Source: Colwellia sp. 1_MG-2023 (GTDB lineage: Bacteria > Pseudomonadota > Gammaproteobacteria > Enterobacterales > Alteromonadaceae). From it: 64,000 bases of DNA. A program made the position numbers and the translations under genes. This document shows, one piece after another, positions 18,870 to 26,769 of this stretch. Numbering within the stretch: position 1 is the first letter of the stretch; each line of letters opens with the position of its first letter. The stretch is taken from positions 1 to 64,000 of the forward strand of contig NZ_JAUOPE010000008.1 in the NCBI RefSeq assembly GCF_030546755.1, written 5' to 3'. The notes beneath the pieces are model-generated. The model did no database searches and was not told where the DNA came from. It saw only the letters and a list, made by a program, of their open reading frames with translations.

Positions 18870-19826
18870 ATGAAAATTGCTGATTTACAAGTATTGCTAA
18901 AGGTTGCTGAGCTTCTTTCTATTACCGCAGCGGCCAACAAATTAGATATGAGCTCATCTGCCGCTAGCGTATCGCTTAAGCGTATTGAGCAAGAGTTAGG
19001 TGCCCAGCTATTTGTGCGCACAACAAGGCAATTACGTCTAACGCCAGAAGGCGAGCGTTACTTGCCGCTTTGTCAGCAAGCATTAGATTTATTGCAACAA
19101 GGGCAGGTGTTAATTAACGAAGAGCAAAAATCTATTTGTGGTGAAGTACGTATGGCGGTATCTTCAGAAATGGGCCGTAACCTAATGCGTGTATTGCTTA
19201 ACAATATTTTGGATAAACAAAGTGCCGTAACTTTGCGCTTGCATGCCAGTGATAGTCGCGCCGATTTTTACCGCGACGGAGTAGATGTGGCCTTACGGGC
19301 AATTACCAAAGAGGCAGCCAAAGAGCTAAATTTGTATGGTTTTAAAATTTGTAATATTCCTCATCTAATATGTGCCGCGCCTAATTATATCGCAAGGCAC
19401 GGTCAGCCACTAACTCCCGACGAACTCCCTCAACACAATGCGTTACTCTACAAACTATATGAAGTCGTGCACGATCGTTGGGAGTTTTATTACAAAGAAC
19501 AGAAATACAAAGTTAAAATGAGCAGTAATCGTGCGGTAAATGACGGTGATATTGTTAGGCGTTGGTGTATTGACGGTGTGGGGATTGCTAAAAAATCAGC
19601 GATAGATGTGAGTTTAGATTTGCTTTCGGGAAAACTGCAAAGGTTGATGCCGGATTATAAAATCCCATTAACTGAAATGTGGCTAGTTCTACCCAGCCGT
19701 CAGTTGATTTCACCTGCTATTCGGCTGATCCGTGACGAACTCAAACAAGAAATTAACAAGCGAAGAGAGCTATTAATCGCGAATCAAATTCTGACCAAAG
19801 AAGAATGGCCAGAAGCTGAACTTTAA
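18870..19826 (+). CDS. LysR-family regulator (module A)
   Basis: This 318-residue protein has an N-terminal winged helix-turn-helix (about 1-60, AAANKLDMSSSAASVSLKRIE) and a C-terminal substrate-binding domain. AAGGGG sits 6 nt before the ATG. It ends only 17 bp before the core of the next nth fragment. It is probably the activator of the divergent cupin gene; the effector is unknown. Confidence 0.85.
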   Translation: MKIADLQVLLKVAELLSITAAANKLDMSSSAASVSLKRIEQELGAQLFVRTTRQLRLTPEGERYLPLCQQALDLLQQGQVLINEEQKSICGEVRMAVSSEMGRNLMRVLLNNILDKQSAVTLRLHASDSRADFYRDGVDVALRAITKEAAKELNLYGFKICNIPHLICAAPNYIARHGQPLTPDELPQHNALLYKLYEVVHDRWEFYYKEQKYKVKMSSNRAVNDGDIVRRWCIDGVGIAKKSAIDVSLDLLSGKLQRLMPDYKIPLTEMWLVLPSRQLISPAIRLIRDELKQEINKRRELLIANQILTKEEWPEAEL

Positions 19827-19827
19827 T

Positions 19828-20088
19828 CTACTTTCCTTATTCTTTAGTTGGCCTACTATAGCGGTAGACACGCATATTAATCGTGTTTCCAACCGCACTA
19901 AGCTTGCCATGGGTAAAACCGTTGATGACGTCGAACAAAAGCTCTTAAAAGTCGTCCCTGCGGAATTTAAAGTAGACGTTCATCACTGGTTAATATTGCA
20001 CGGACGTTATATTTGCGTGGCCAGAAAACCTAAATGTGCTGCCTGTTTGATTGAAGGCTTGTGCGAGTTTAAAGATAAATCAGAGTAA
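19828..20088 (+). repeat. nth 3'-end copy 2 with 15-bp arm
   Basis: The arm CTACTTTCCTTATTC (19828-19842) is followed by the core TTTAGTTGGCC (19843-19853) and an open frame to the stop at 20086-20088, exactly 246 bp from the core start as in nth. The frame is fully open and keeps D138 and the four cysteines. It differs from the resident gene in a block reading GKTVDDVEQ instead of GKNVVEVEQ, so it derives from a different nth allele. There is no start codon or promoter of its own. Confidence 0.92.
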
Positions 20089-20199
20089 CGTTTAGACTGC
20101 TTTGAACGAGAATCTGAATGAGGTGTTGCCCCTTGAAAGACTACTTCAAACAAAAGCGAAAAGTCTAAAGAGCATAACAAAGAAACTCTAGGCTGATGG

Positions 20200-20940
20200 C
20201 TATTGCTCACCGTTGATAAAATCGATTTGTTTTTCAATTATAGTGATAAATTTTTCTGTGCGTTTTTGTAACTCTTTATACATATCAAAGTTAGATGCTC
20301 GCAGTAACTGCTGATGATGAATGTCATTAATATATTGCTGATTTTTACAAACGTCTTGAAAACGCCCGCTAATCTTGTATCGAAAAAAATAAAGGGAATC
20401 GTTAGTTTGTGTCTTCTCTACAAAATAGGGGGATTTGTCAAATGGCCAAGTATTCCAAGATACCCTAGAGTTATCGCTAATATCCAAACTATATTGCTTA
20501 CTAATAGCTGAATATTGATTGAGTAGGATAATAAAGGTATCTTCATAAAGAGGATAAAAAGACTGGGTGTATAGCTGCTCCAAGGCAACCGTATTCAAAT
20601 TCAAAGAAAAGTTATACGCAAAGGTGTCGAGTGTTTCGTTAAATATCATCTGACTGTCATTGTTAGCATCACACTTTAACAGATTCTGCATATTTTCAAT
20701 AAATAGCATTTCTCGAGCCTCGGCAGATTCGATGTAAAAAGAAAATAGTTTATTATTTTCAATCGCTTCTGCTTTTGCTTTCTCAAGCGATTTAGTCGCA
20801 AGTTGATTTAAGTCGTTATTATCTTTCCATTCTGTAACTTGCAATGCTACAAAAATACCAATTACAACGACCGAAAAATCAAGGAAAACAGCGAACCAAT
20901 TTTCCGCTTTCACATGTTTTATAAATTTCCGCAAAAGCAT
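20200..20940 (-). CDS. Membrane-anchored protein of unknown function, DUF6090-like (module B)
   Basis: This 246-residue protein has a basic N terminus and one strong membrane helix at about residues 17-35 (FLDFSVVVIGIFVALQVTEW), which resembles the DUF6090 type common in marine bacteria. The rest is helical and polar, probably periplasmic, with two cysteines. No enzyme motif is seen. It is the only gene in its module. Confidence 0.6.
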   Translation of the reverse strand: MLLRKFIKHVKAENWFAVFLDFSVVVIGIFVALQVTEWKDNNDLNQLATKSLEKAKAEAIENNKLFSFYIESAEAREMLFIENMQNLLKCDANNDSQMIFNETLDTFAYNFSLNLNTVALEQLYTQSFYPLYEDTFIILLNQYSAISKQYSLDISDNSRVSWNTWPFDKSPYFVEKTQTNDSLYFFRYKISGRFQDVCKNQQYINDIHHQQLLRASNFDMYKELQKRTEKFITIIEKQIDFINGEQ

Positions 20941-21220
20941 TAAAAATCCCTTTTTCTTTTATTATATAATTTTTGACTAGTACAAACGTATTTATAAATT
21001 CATCTTAATCTAGCATAGAGGAAATTAATTAAATATCGAAATATAAGCGAAATTTAGGCTATCGACTAGCCTAAGCGACTACTTCTTGTTCACTGTGTCA
21101 AAGTCATGCGCCTAACACGATACGTTTTTCAGAATCTAATGTAATGGCGATTGGGTGACCGTTTTTCTCGTCATGAGGCAGATGGGCTGATTTACGTGCA
21201 AAACAGAACTGACTAATGCT
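20941..21220. other. Non-coding part of module B
   Basis: It should contain the promoter for the leftward gene. From about 21060 to 21220 the base composition is less A/T-rich and there is no convincing ORF. I recognise nothing in it. Confidence 0.4.
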
Positions 21221-21481
21221 CTACTTTGATTATCCTTCGGCTGGCCTACAATAGCGGTGGACACCCACATAGACCGTGTATCAAACCGCACTAAATTTGC
21301 CATGGGTAAAAACGTGGTTGAAGTGGAAAACAAACTGCTTAAAGTTGTCCCTGCTGAGTTTAAGGTCGACGTTCACCACTGGTTAATTCTTCACGGTCGT
21401 TATACCTGTGTTGCCCGTAAACCTAAATGTGGCGCATGTATTATTGAAGATTTGTGTGAGTTTAAAGATAAAACAGACTAA
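21221..21481 (+). repeat. nth 3'-end copy 3 with 15-bp arm
   Basis: The arm CTACTTTGATTATCC (21221-21235) precedes the core TTCGGCTGGCC (21236-21246), and the frame is open to the stop at 21479-21481, 246 bp from the core. It encodes the NVVEVE type with ENK in place of EQK, and ends KTD. D138 and all four cluster cysteines are kept. Confidence 0.92.
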
Positions 21482-21624
21482 GTCGTAGTCTGCTCATAAC
21501 CCAAAAAAAACATTAAGCTTTTGCAAGTTCATGAGCATATTTAAGGCAATAACAGCCAAAAATTTCTGCTCATTTGTGGTGTTAGTTTAAGCCTGATGCA
21601 TCTTATAAAATGAAATAATGAAGA

Positions 21625-22017
21625 CTATTGCATAGTTGCCATTACAGGCACACTATCAACAAATTGCTCGAAACTAAGGATTTTATTGTTTTCTAGTGTC
21701 CATAAATGGGCAACTCTAGCGTTAAACGTACGTCCTGTTTCATTGTACGTACCATAGTAAGTGCCATACGCAAAAACACGATTGTCAGCAGCCACATAAC
21801 GTTCAACAACGAATCGAAAATCGGTCCATTCCGTTGATAGCCGCTTAAAAACTTTCTTCGAAATCTCCTCAAACCCTATATAAACACCAGCGAGAGGAAA
21901 ACCATCAGCTTCTTTCCACGTAATATTCTTTGACAAATACTTCTGTAAACTTTTTCCATTTTCTTCTGCAGTTTCACCTTCATATGTGCTATTAATAATA
22001 TCTAAATTTGATATCAT
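21625..22017 (-). CDS. NTF2/SnoaL-like protein (module C)
   Basis: This 130-residue protein resembles the SnoaL-like NTF2 fold: WKEADGFPLAGVYIG near the front, RYVAADNRVFAYGTYYG, then FNARVAHLWTLENNKI and FEQFVDSVPV, the usual order of the cone-shaped fold. The start at 22017 has GAGGAG 9 nt upstream; a longer reading without a site is unlikely. It is the third leftward gene after the MBL and DsbA-like genes and may be cotranscribed. Possible isomerase or small-molecule binding role; unproven. Confidence 0.7.
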   Translation of the reverse strand: MISNLDIINSTYEGETAEENGKSLQKYLSKNITWKEADGFPLAGVYIGFEEISKKVFKRLSTEWTDFRFVVERYVAADNRVFAYGTYYGTYNETGRTFNARVAHLWTLENNKILSFEQFVDSVPVMATMQ

Positions 22018-22147
22018 TTGAACATTCTCCTCTTTAATAAATTGTTTTTTATCAGATAAATAAGTCTTTGTTTTTACATAAGCACTGAAAAACAAAAGTG
22101 ATAACTATTTTAATATTCATTTAACTTCTCCGTTTTACTCACCTAAA

Positions 22148-22765
22148 CTACAGTTGTTCAATTAAGGATTTAAACTGGCTATGGGCTTGGTAGTAATTTT
22201 CATGAGGTAGTAAGGCTAAACTGCCTTCTTTTTCTGTAACAAAGGAAGGGAATCCGCTCAGACCCCATTGATTCATCAAATACTGGTTTTGTTGAATATC
22301 ATCATCAATGTGTTTCTCCTTTAGCCTCATTAAACTTAACCATTCACTTTCTTTAATACCTAGTTGTCTAGCGATAGATGTTAGACAACTAAGGTCACTG
22401 ACATCCCTTGCGAGCTGGTAGTGTGCTTGTTGAATAGCTTTCAATATATCAAAGCCCCTTCCACAAAGTTGCTCCATAACGCTTACCGCTTGGGCAGTGA
22501 TGTATGAATCAAGAATAATCGTTTTATTGCTGCTTAATCGATTATGATAGTCTTTCGAAAACAGTTGCCCTGTCGTTAAGGCTATTTTTTTATCAAAACC
22601 TTGAGCCATTGTTCGAAAACCTTCATCCATTTCTCGTCTTCGTATCATTCCGCCTGCGTGCAACACCAAATTTATATTTGGTGCAACATGCAGTATTTCC
22701 GCAAGAGGAGTAGCGCCATAGCACCACCCACACATAGGGTCAAAAAAGTAATGTACCGTTACCAT
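22148..22765 (-). CDS. DsbA-family thioredoxin-fold protein (module C)
   Basis: This 205-residue protein has a CGWC active site in FFDPMCGWCYGATP near the N terminus and the cis-proline region GLSGFPSFV near the C terminus. The long helical insert between them is typical of the FrnE/DsbA-like oxidoreductases. No signal peptide is seen, so it should act in the cytoplasm. It overlaps the stop of the upstream MBL gene by 7 bp, so the two are coupled. Confidence 0.85.
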   Translation of the reverse strand: MVTVHYFFDPMCGWCYGATPLAEILHVAPNINLVLHAGGMIRRREMDEGFRTMAQGFDKKIALTTGQLFSKDYHNRLSSNKTIILDSYITAQAVSVMEQLCGRGFDILKAIQQAHYQLARDVSDLSCLTSIARQLGIKESEWLSLMRLKEKHIDDDIQQNQYLMNQWGLSGFPSFVTEKEGSLALLPHENYYQAHSQFKSLIEQL

Positions 22766-23625
22766 TTCAATTCACCTTTATGAACTTTAGCGCCAATATT
22801 TAACGATAAAGGAAACTGAGCGTCAGGATAAAGTACATTCATTTTATTGATTAGGCTCTCAGAGTCAGCGCTATTCTCTTTTGCTTGTTCAAAATTGGTT
22901 AAATAAGTGCTTGTATACTTTAGGTTACTCGCATCAAGCTTTGTGCCTTTTTTCATATGACCAGGCACAACAATCTTTGGAGACAATTCCTTCATTTCAA
23001 CGAGTTGCAATAACCAAGCGTCCCACTGAGCTTTATCTTGAACATCAGCCGTCCACACATGCACACCGCCAAACACAGCAATATCACCTACAATGGCCTC
23101 TATAGACGGAATCCATAAATATGGTCTATGTGCTAACAAACCAGTAGAATCTTTAATTTCAATAGCATGTCCATCAACAGAAAAGGATAATTTTTCATAA
23201 GCATTCGGTATTAGTACATTTTCAGGAGCGTTTTTGCCCATTTTAGGCCCCCAATAAGCAACTTTCCCAGCCACTTTCTTTTCAATCACTTTTTTTACTG
23301 ATGACGTTGCAATAATTTTTGCTTCAGGAAAAAGTTTTTGTAGCGTTTCAGCACCAAAATAATAATCAGGATCTGCCTGACTGATAAAAATAGTTGTTAA
23401 TTTTTTACCTGAATCTAAAACATTAGCAGCGATTCTTAATGCATCTGCTTTGGTAAAACCTGCATCAATCACCGCGGCTTCAGTATCACCATAAACCAAA
23501 GTAGAGTTGACATGAAAACTATTGCTACTCGCGTTATATACCTTTAACGATAGCGGTGCATCGTTTGCGGCATAAACTAAAGAGGCAAGAAAGAGCGTGG
23601 TAAGTAGAAGTAGAATTTTATTCAT
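22759..23625 (-). CDS. MBL-fold exported protein with altered metal motif (module C)
   Basis: This 288-residue protein has a signal peptide (about 1-19) and the metallo-beta-lactamase fold (VYGDTEAAVIDAGFTKADA, then the motif region, then IVVPGHM). The usual HxHxDH is read here as QADPDYYFG, so most zinc ligands are missing. Members of this subgroup may bind metal differently or be non-hydrolytic. It heads an operon with the DsbA-like protein and diverges from a LysR gene 115 bp away. Confidence 0.75.
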   Translation of the reverse strand: MNKILLLLTTLFLASLVYAANDAPLSLKVYNASSNSFHVNSTLVYGDTEAAVIDAGFTKADALRIAANVLDSGKKLTTIFISQADPDYYFGAETLQKLFPEAKIIATSSVKKVIEKKVAGKVAYWGPKMGKNAPENVLIPNAYEKLSFSVDGHAIEIKDSTGLLAHRPYLWIPSIEAIVGDIAVFGGVHVWTADVQDKAQWDAWLLQLVEMKELSPKIVVPGHMKKGTKLDASNLKYTSTYLTNFEQAKENSADSESLINKMNVLYPDAQFPLSLNIGAKVHKGELKW

Positions 23626-23740
23626 GTTTTATCCTTGTTTAAATCATTAATCATTTTAAGATGAAGCGATCATAAATAATTGACTTGAACAGATAAACGC
23701 CAAATACTAAGCATCATTGTTTCATTATACGTGCATATAT

Positions 23741-24637
23741 ATGGATAGAATTACCGCTGCTGAAGTGTTTATTGATGTCACTCGATCGGGGAGCTTTACC
23801 GCAACAGCAGATAGACTATCGATGTCCAGACCCATGGTCACAAGATATGTAGAGGCATTAGAAAGCTGGTTTGGTGTACGTTTACTGCATAGAACCACCC
23901 GAAAAGTAACGTTAACTACCTTAGGTGAACAATGCCTTTCAGATTTGGAGTTATGGATTGATGACGGTCAACGGTTAATTGCCAACGTTAAACCTAACGA
24001 TGTATTAACAGGCTCAATTAAAATTGCAACCAGTGTATCTTTCGCTCATACACAGCTAATGGCGGCTATTAGCGAGTTTATGATATTACACCCCAAAATC
24101 AGTATTGAAATTGACTTGCAAGATACCACCAGTGATTTAGTTAAAAGTCGCATAGATTTAGCTATCCGCATTGCTTCTAATCCTGATGCATCGCTAATAG
24201 GCAAACCAATTGCGCTGTGCCGTTCTGTTATTGTTGCCCATGAAAGCTATTTAGCAAGGATGCCTGCTATAAAAAAACCAGAAGATCTCAGTCATCATCA
24301 TTGTCTCGGTTATACCAATTTTGAAAATCAAGTATGGCATTTGACTCGCGGCACAATACATAAGTCGATTAGCGTTAATGGTCGATTAAGTGCAAATGAA
24401 GCAACAGCCTTACTTGAAGCTACTTTATGCGGCACAGGCCTTTCTTTACAACCTACTTATATGGCAAATAAAATGATTCAACAAGGAGATTTAGTTCAGG
24501 TATTACCTGAGTGGAAGCCCAACGATATGAATATTTATGCTCTGTATTCATCACGTAAATTTTTAGCACCAACAGTAAGAGCTTTTATTGACTTTATTGA
24601 TGAGTACCTTAAGAAATACAAATGGGATATTCAGTAA
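23741..24637 (+). CDS. LysR-family regulator, first of module C
   Basis: This 298-residue protein starts MDRITAAEVFIDV, with the helix-turn-helix at about residues 18-40 and an LTTLGEQ linker before the ligand domain. I take ATG 23741 because an in-frame TTG at 23717 lacks support. It is of the CrgA/DsdC-like subgroup with short N terminus. Divergent from the MBL-DsbA operon, which it probably controls. Confidence 0.85.
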   Translation: MDRITAAEVFIDVTRSGSFTATADRLSMSRPMVTRYVEALESWFGVRLLHRTTRKVTLTTLGEQCLSDLELWIDDGQRLIANVKPNDVLTGSIKIATSVSFAHTQLMAAISEFMILHPKISIEIDLQDTTSDLVKSRIDLAIRIASNPDASLIGKPIALCRSVIVAHESYLARMPAIKKPEDLSHHHCLGYTNFENQVWHLTRGTIHKSISVNGRLSANEATALLEATLCGTGLSLQPTYMANKMIQQGDLVQVLPEWKPNDMNIYALYSSRKFLAPTVRAFIDFIDEYLKKYKWDIQ

Positions 24638-24870
24638 AATGAATATTGCCCTATTCAACTTAAGGGCTAAAAGTATTATTGACTTTACAAATATAACTTT
24701 AATGGAAGATTAGCTAATCGTTTGCTTTTAAAGCACTAAACTGCCATTCTTCGATAAATTTTCCACCATTATGTGTATTAACCGCATTAGACGCATAGTG
24801 TTGTGCCTAACGCGACAAGTTTAAGAAACAAATACATTTTATTTTTGCGTATAAATTACGGTTTTGTAGG
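24638..24870. other. Intergenic part of module C
   Basis: Lies between convergent lysR and doxX-like genes. No ORF, tRNA or clear terminator is seen. Confidence 0.4.
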
Positions 24871-25224
24871 TTATACCGGATACCAAATCGCATCTTTCTT
24901 ACGAATAAAAATCGCGTAAACAGCCAATCCGATAAATATAACTGATGGTACTGCTGAAGGAACTTCATAAGCAATATGATAATATGTGGCCCCAATCATT
25001 ACTGGAATCAATCCAGTTGCAGCCAATGCTGTCCACTTGCGCACAAACATCGCAATACCAGCGAGTAACTCAGCTAACCCAATAAAGTATCCAAACCACT
25101 CGGGCAACCCCATTTTTGCGAAACTATCGTGTAACTCTGGTAAACCGGCTAGTTTTGCTCCACCAGCCAAAATCATTACCAAACCAAGTAGTACAAGTGG
25201 CACCCAAAGTAACATTTTTTTCAT
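24871..25224 (-). CDS. DoxX-like membrane protein (module C)
   Basis: This 117-residue protein has four predicted membrane helices and the GGAKLAGLPELHDSFAKMGLP segment typical of the DoxX_2 family. Family members sit in thiol or quinone redox contexts, but the role here is unknown. It diverges from a LysR gene across a 102-bp gap with strong dyads. Confidence 0.8.
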   Translation of the reverse strand: MKKMLLWVPLVLLGLVMILAGGAKLAGLPELHDSFAKMGLPEWFGYFIGLAELLAGIAMFVRKWTALAATGLIPVMIGATYYHIAYEVPSAVPSVIFIGLAVYAIFIRKKDAIWYPV

Positions 25225-25271
25225 CGCTTTCTCTCAAGATTATCAATTTCATTTCGTAGACTATAATTTAT

Positions 25272-25312
25272 TATCAAGTTAATATATATTGATATTATCT
25301 TATAAACTTGAT
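25272..25312. promoter_or_regulatory. Overlapping dyads in the doxX/lysR promoter
   Basis: TATCAA-N11-TTGATA (25272-25294) has the spacing of a LysR T-N11-A box, and ATCAAGTT (25273-25280) pairs with AACTTGAT (25305-25312). Both palindromes are perfect and sit just ahead of the lysR ATG. Confidence 0.55.
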
Positions 25313-25326
25313 TCATATTTTTTATC

Positions 25327-26220
25327 ATGATTACAATAGAACAATTAAAAGTCTTGAGAGCAATTGCAGAAGAAAAGTCACTAAGAGCTGCGGCAAGTAA
25401 ATTAAACAAAACACAACCTGCGTTAAGCCATTCACTTAAACAGTTAGAAACACAACTGGGATTAGAACTATTCACAAGAGATAGCTATCGATTGAGGTTA
25501 ACTAACGCGGGTAAAACAACATTTCAAATGGCACTTAAAGCCCTTCGAGAAGTATCGTTGATTGAACAATATGCAAATCATCTAAATCGAGGAAATGAAG
25601 CAAAAATTGTTATTGCTATAGAAGCAGCATTCCCTATTGAAGCGTTATTTCCGGTATTTGAACAGATGAGAAAACGATTCCCTTTGACTCAACTATCTAT
25701 CACTCAAGAATATGTTTCAGGCGCTTTACAACTTGTGGCGGAAGGTAAAGCCCAATTAGCGCTTACTGGCGCACCAATTGATTACTTAGCCAAGTCTAGC
25801 GAACTTTTTTCAAAACAGATCGCAGAAGGTGAATTGATTAACGTAGCAACACCACAGATGCTAGAAAAATATCAACCAATGGATTCAATAGAAGCTCTTG
25901 TCAATGAAAATCAGATTATAGTGAAAGACACAGGTAAAATAACGCAAGACAATTATTTCAACACACAGACAGGACAACAGCGCTGGTACGTAAATAGCTT
26001 TGAAGCAAAGCTTAAACTCATATCCCATAGCCTAGGTTGGGGAATGTTGCCTAAGCACTTAATTTCAAATCAATTAGCTTCGGGAACCTTACAGGAAATT
26101 AACGTCGCAGATAAAGATAGTTCAAGTACGTTTCCATTATATTTAATAAAAAACAAATCGAAAATGCTTGGCCCAATATCGAATGAAATTTGGAAGGAAT
26201 TCTCAGAACTCACGCTTTGA
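25327..26220 (+). CDS. LysR-family regulator, second of module C
   Basis: This 297-residue protein has the N-terminal helix-turn-helix (AAASKLNKTQPALSHSLKQLE, about 19-39) and a C-terminal effector domain. Probably controls the divergent DoxX-like gene and itself through the dyads just upstream. Confidence 0.85.
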   Translation: MITIEQLKVLRAIAEEKSLRAAASKLNKTQPALSHSLKQLETQLGLELFTRDSYRLRLTNAGKTTFQMALKALREVSLIEQYANHLNRGNEAKIVIAIEAAFPIEALFPVFEQMRKRFPLTQLSITQEYVSGALQLVAEGKAQLALTGAPIDYLAKSSELFSKQIAEGELINVATPQMLEKYQPMDSIEALVNENQIIVKDTGKITQDNYFNTQTGQQRWYVNSFEAKLKLISHSLGWGMLPKHLISNQLASGTLQEINVADKDSSSTFPLYLIKNKSKMLGPISNEIWKEFSELTL

Positions 26221-26360
26221 TGCTAGAAAAAATTATACATTAGCGAAAATACCCCCGAACACTTTAACGAAACAATATCTCTACCTTTTAGAATTCACTC
26301 TTTCAATATATTGTGGGCAAATATTCGAATGTAAGCATATTAAACATTTAGAAATAACAT

Positions 26361-26621
26361 CTACCTTCCTTATACTTTGGCTGGCCGACTATCGCCGTAG
26401 ACACGCATATATACCGTGTTTCAAACCGCACTAAGCTTGCAATGGGTAAAACCGTTGATGACGTCGAACAAAAGCTCTTAAAAGTCGTCCCAAAAGAATT
26501 TAAAGTAGACGTGCACCACTGGTTAATACTGCACGGTCGTTATATTTGCGTGGCCAGAAAACCTAAATGTGGCGCGTGTATCATTGAAGACTTGTGTGAG
26601 TTTAAAGATAAAACAGAGTAA
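26361..26621 (+). repeat. nth 3'-end copy 4 with 15-bp arm
   Basis: The arm CTACCTTCCTTATAC (26361-26375) precedes the consensus core TTTGGCTGGCC (26376-26386). The frame is open to the stop at 26619-26621, 246 bp in all. It carries the GKTVDDVEQ allele like copy 2, with PKEFK in place of PAEFK. Confidence 0.93.
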
Positions 26622-26769
26622 CTATTAGTTATAGCAATTGTTCACTAAAAACATTGCTGGATCAATTTATCTAAAATTAACATCAAAACACAACAAAAAG
26701 CGCTTTAAATTGCATCGACGTACAATAAATACTAATCTAATTAGGAAATAATTATAACGAGCAGGACGC

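Noticed and set aside
21100-21235. GCCTAAC-like strings that recall integron attC sites (also near 24807)
   Set aside because: No matching GTTAGGC partner or foldable attC arrangement was found, and the junctions are explained by the nth fragments.
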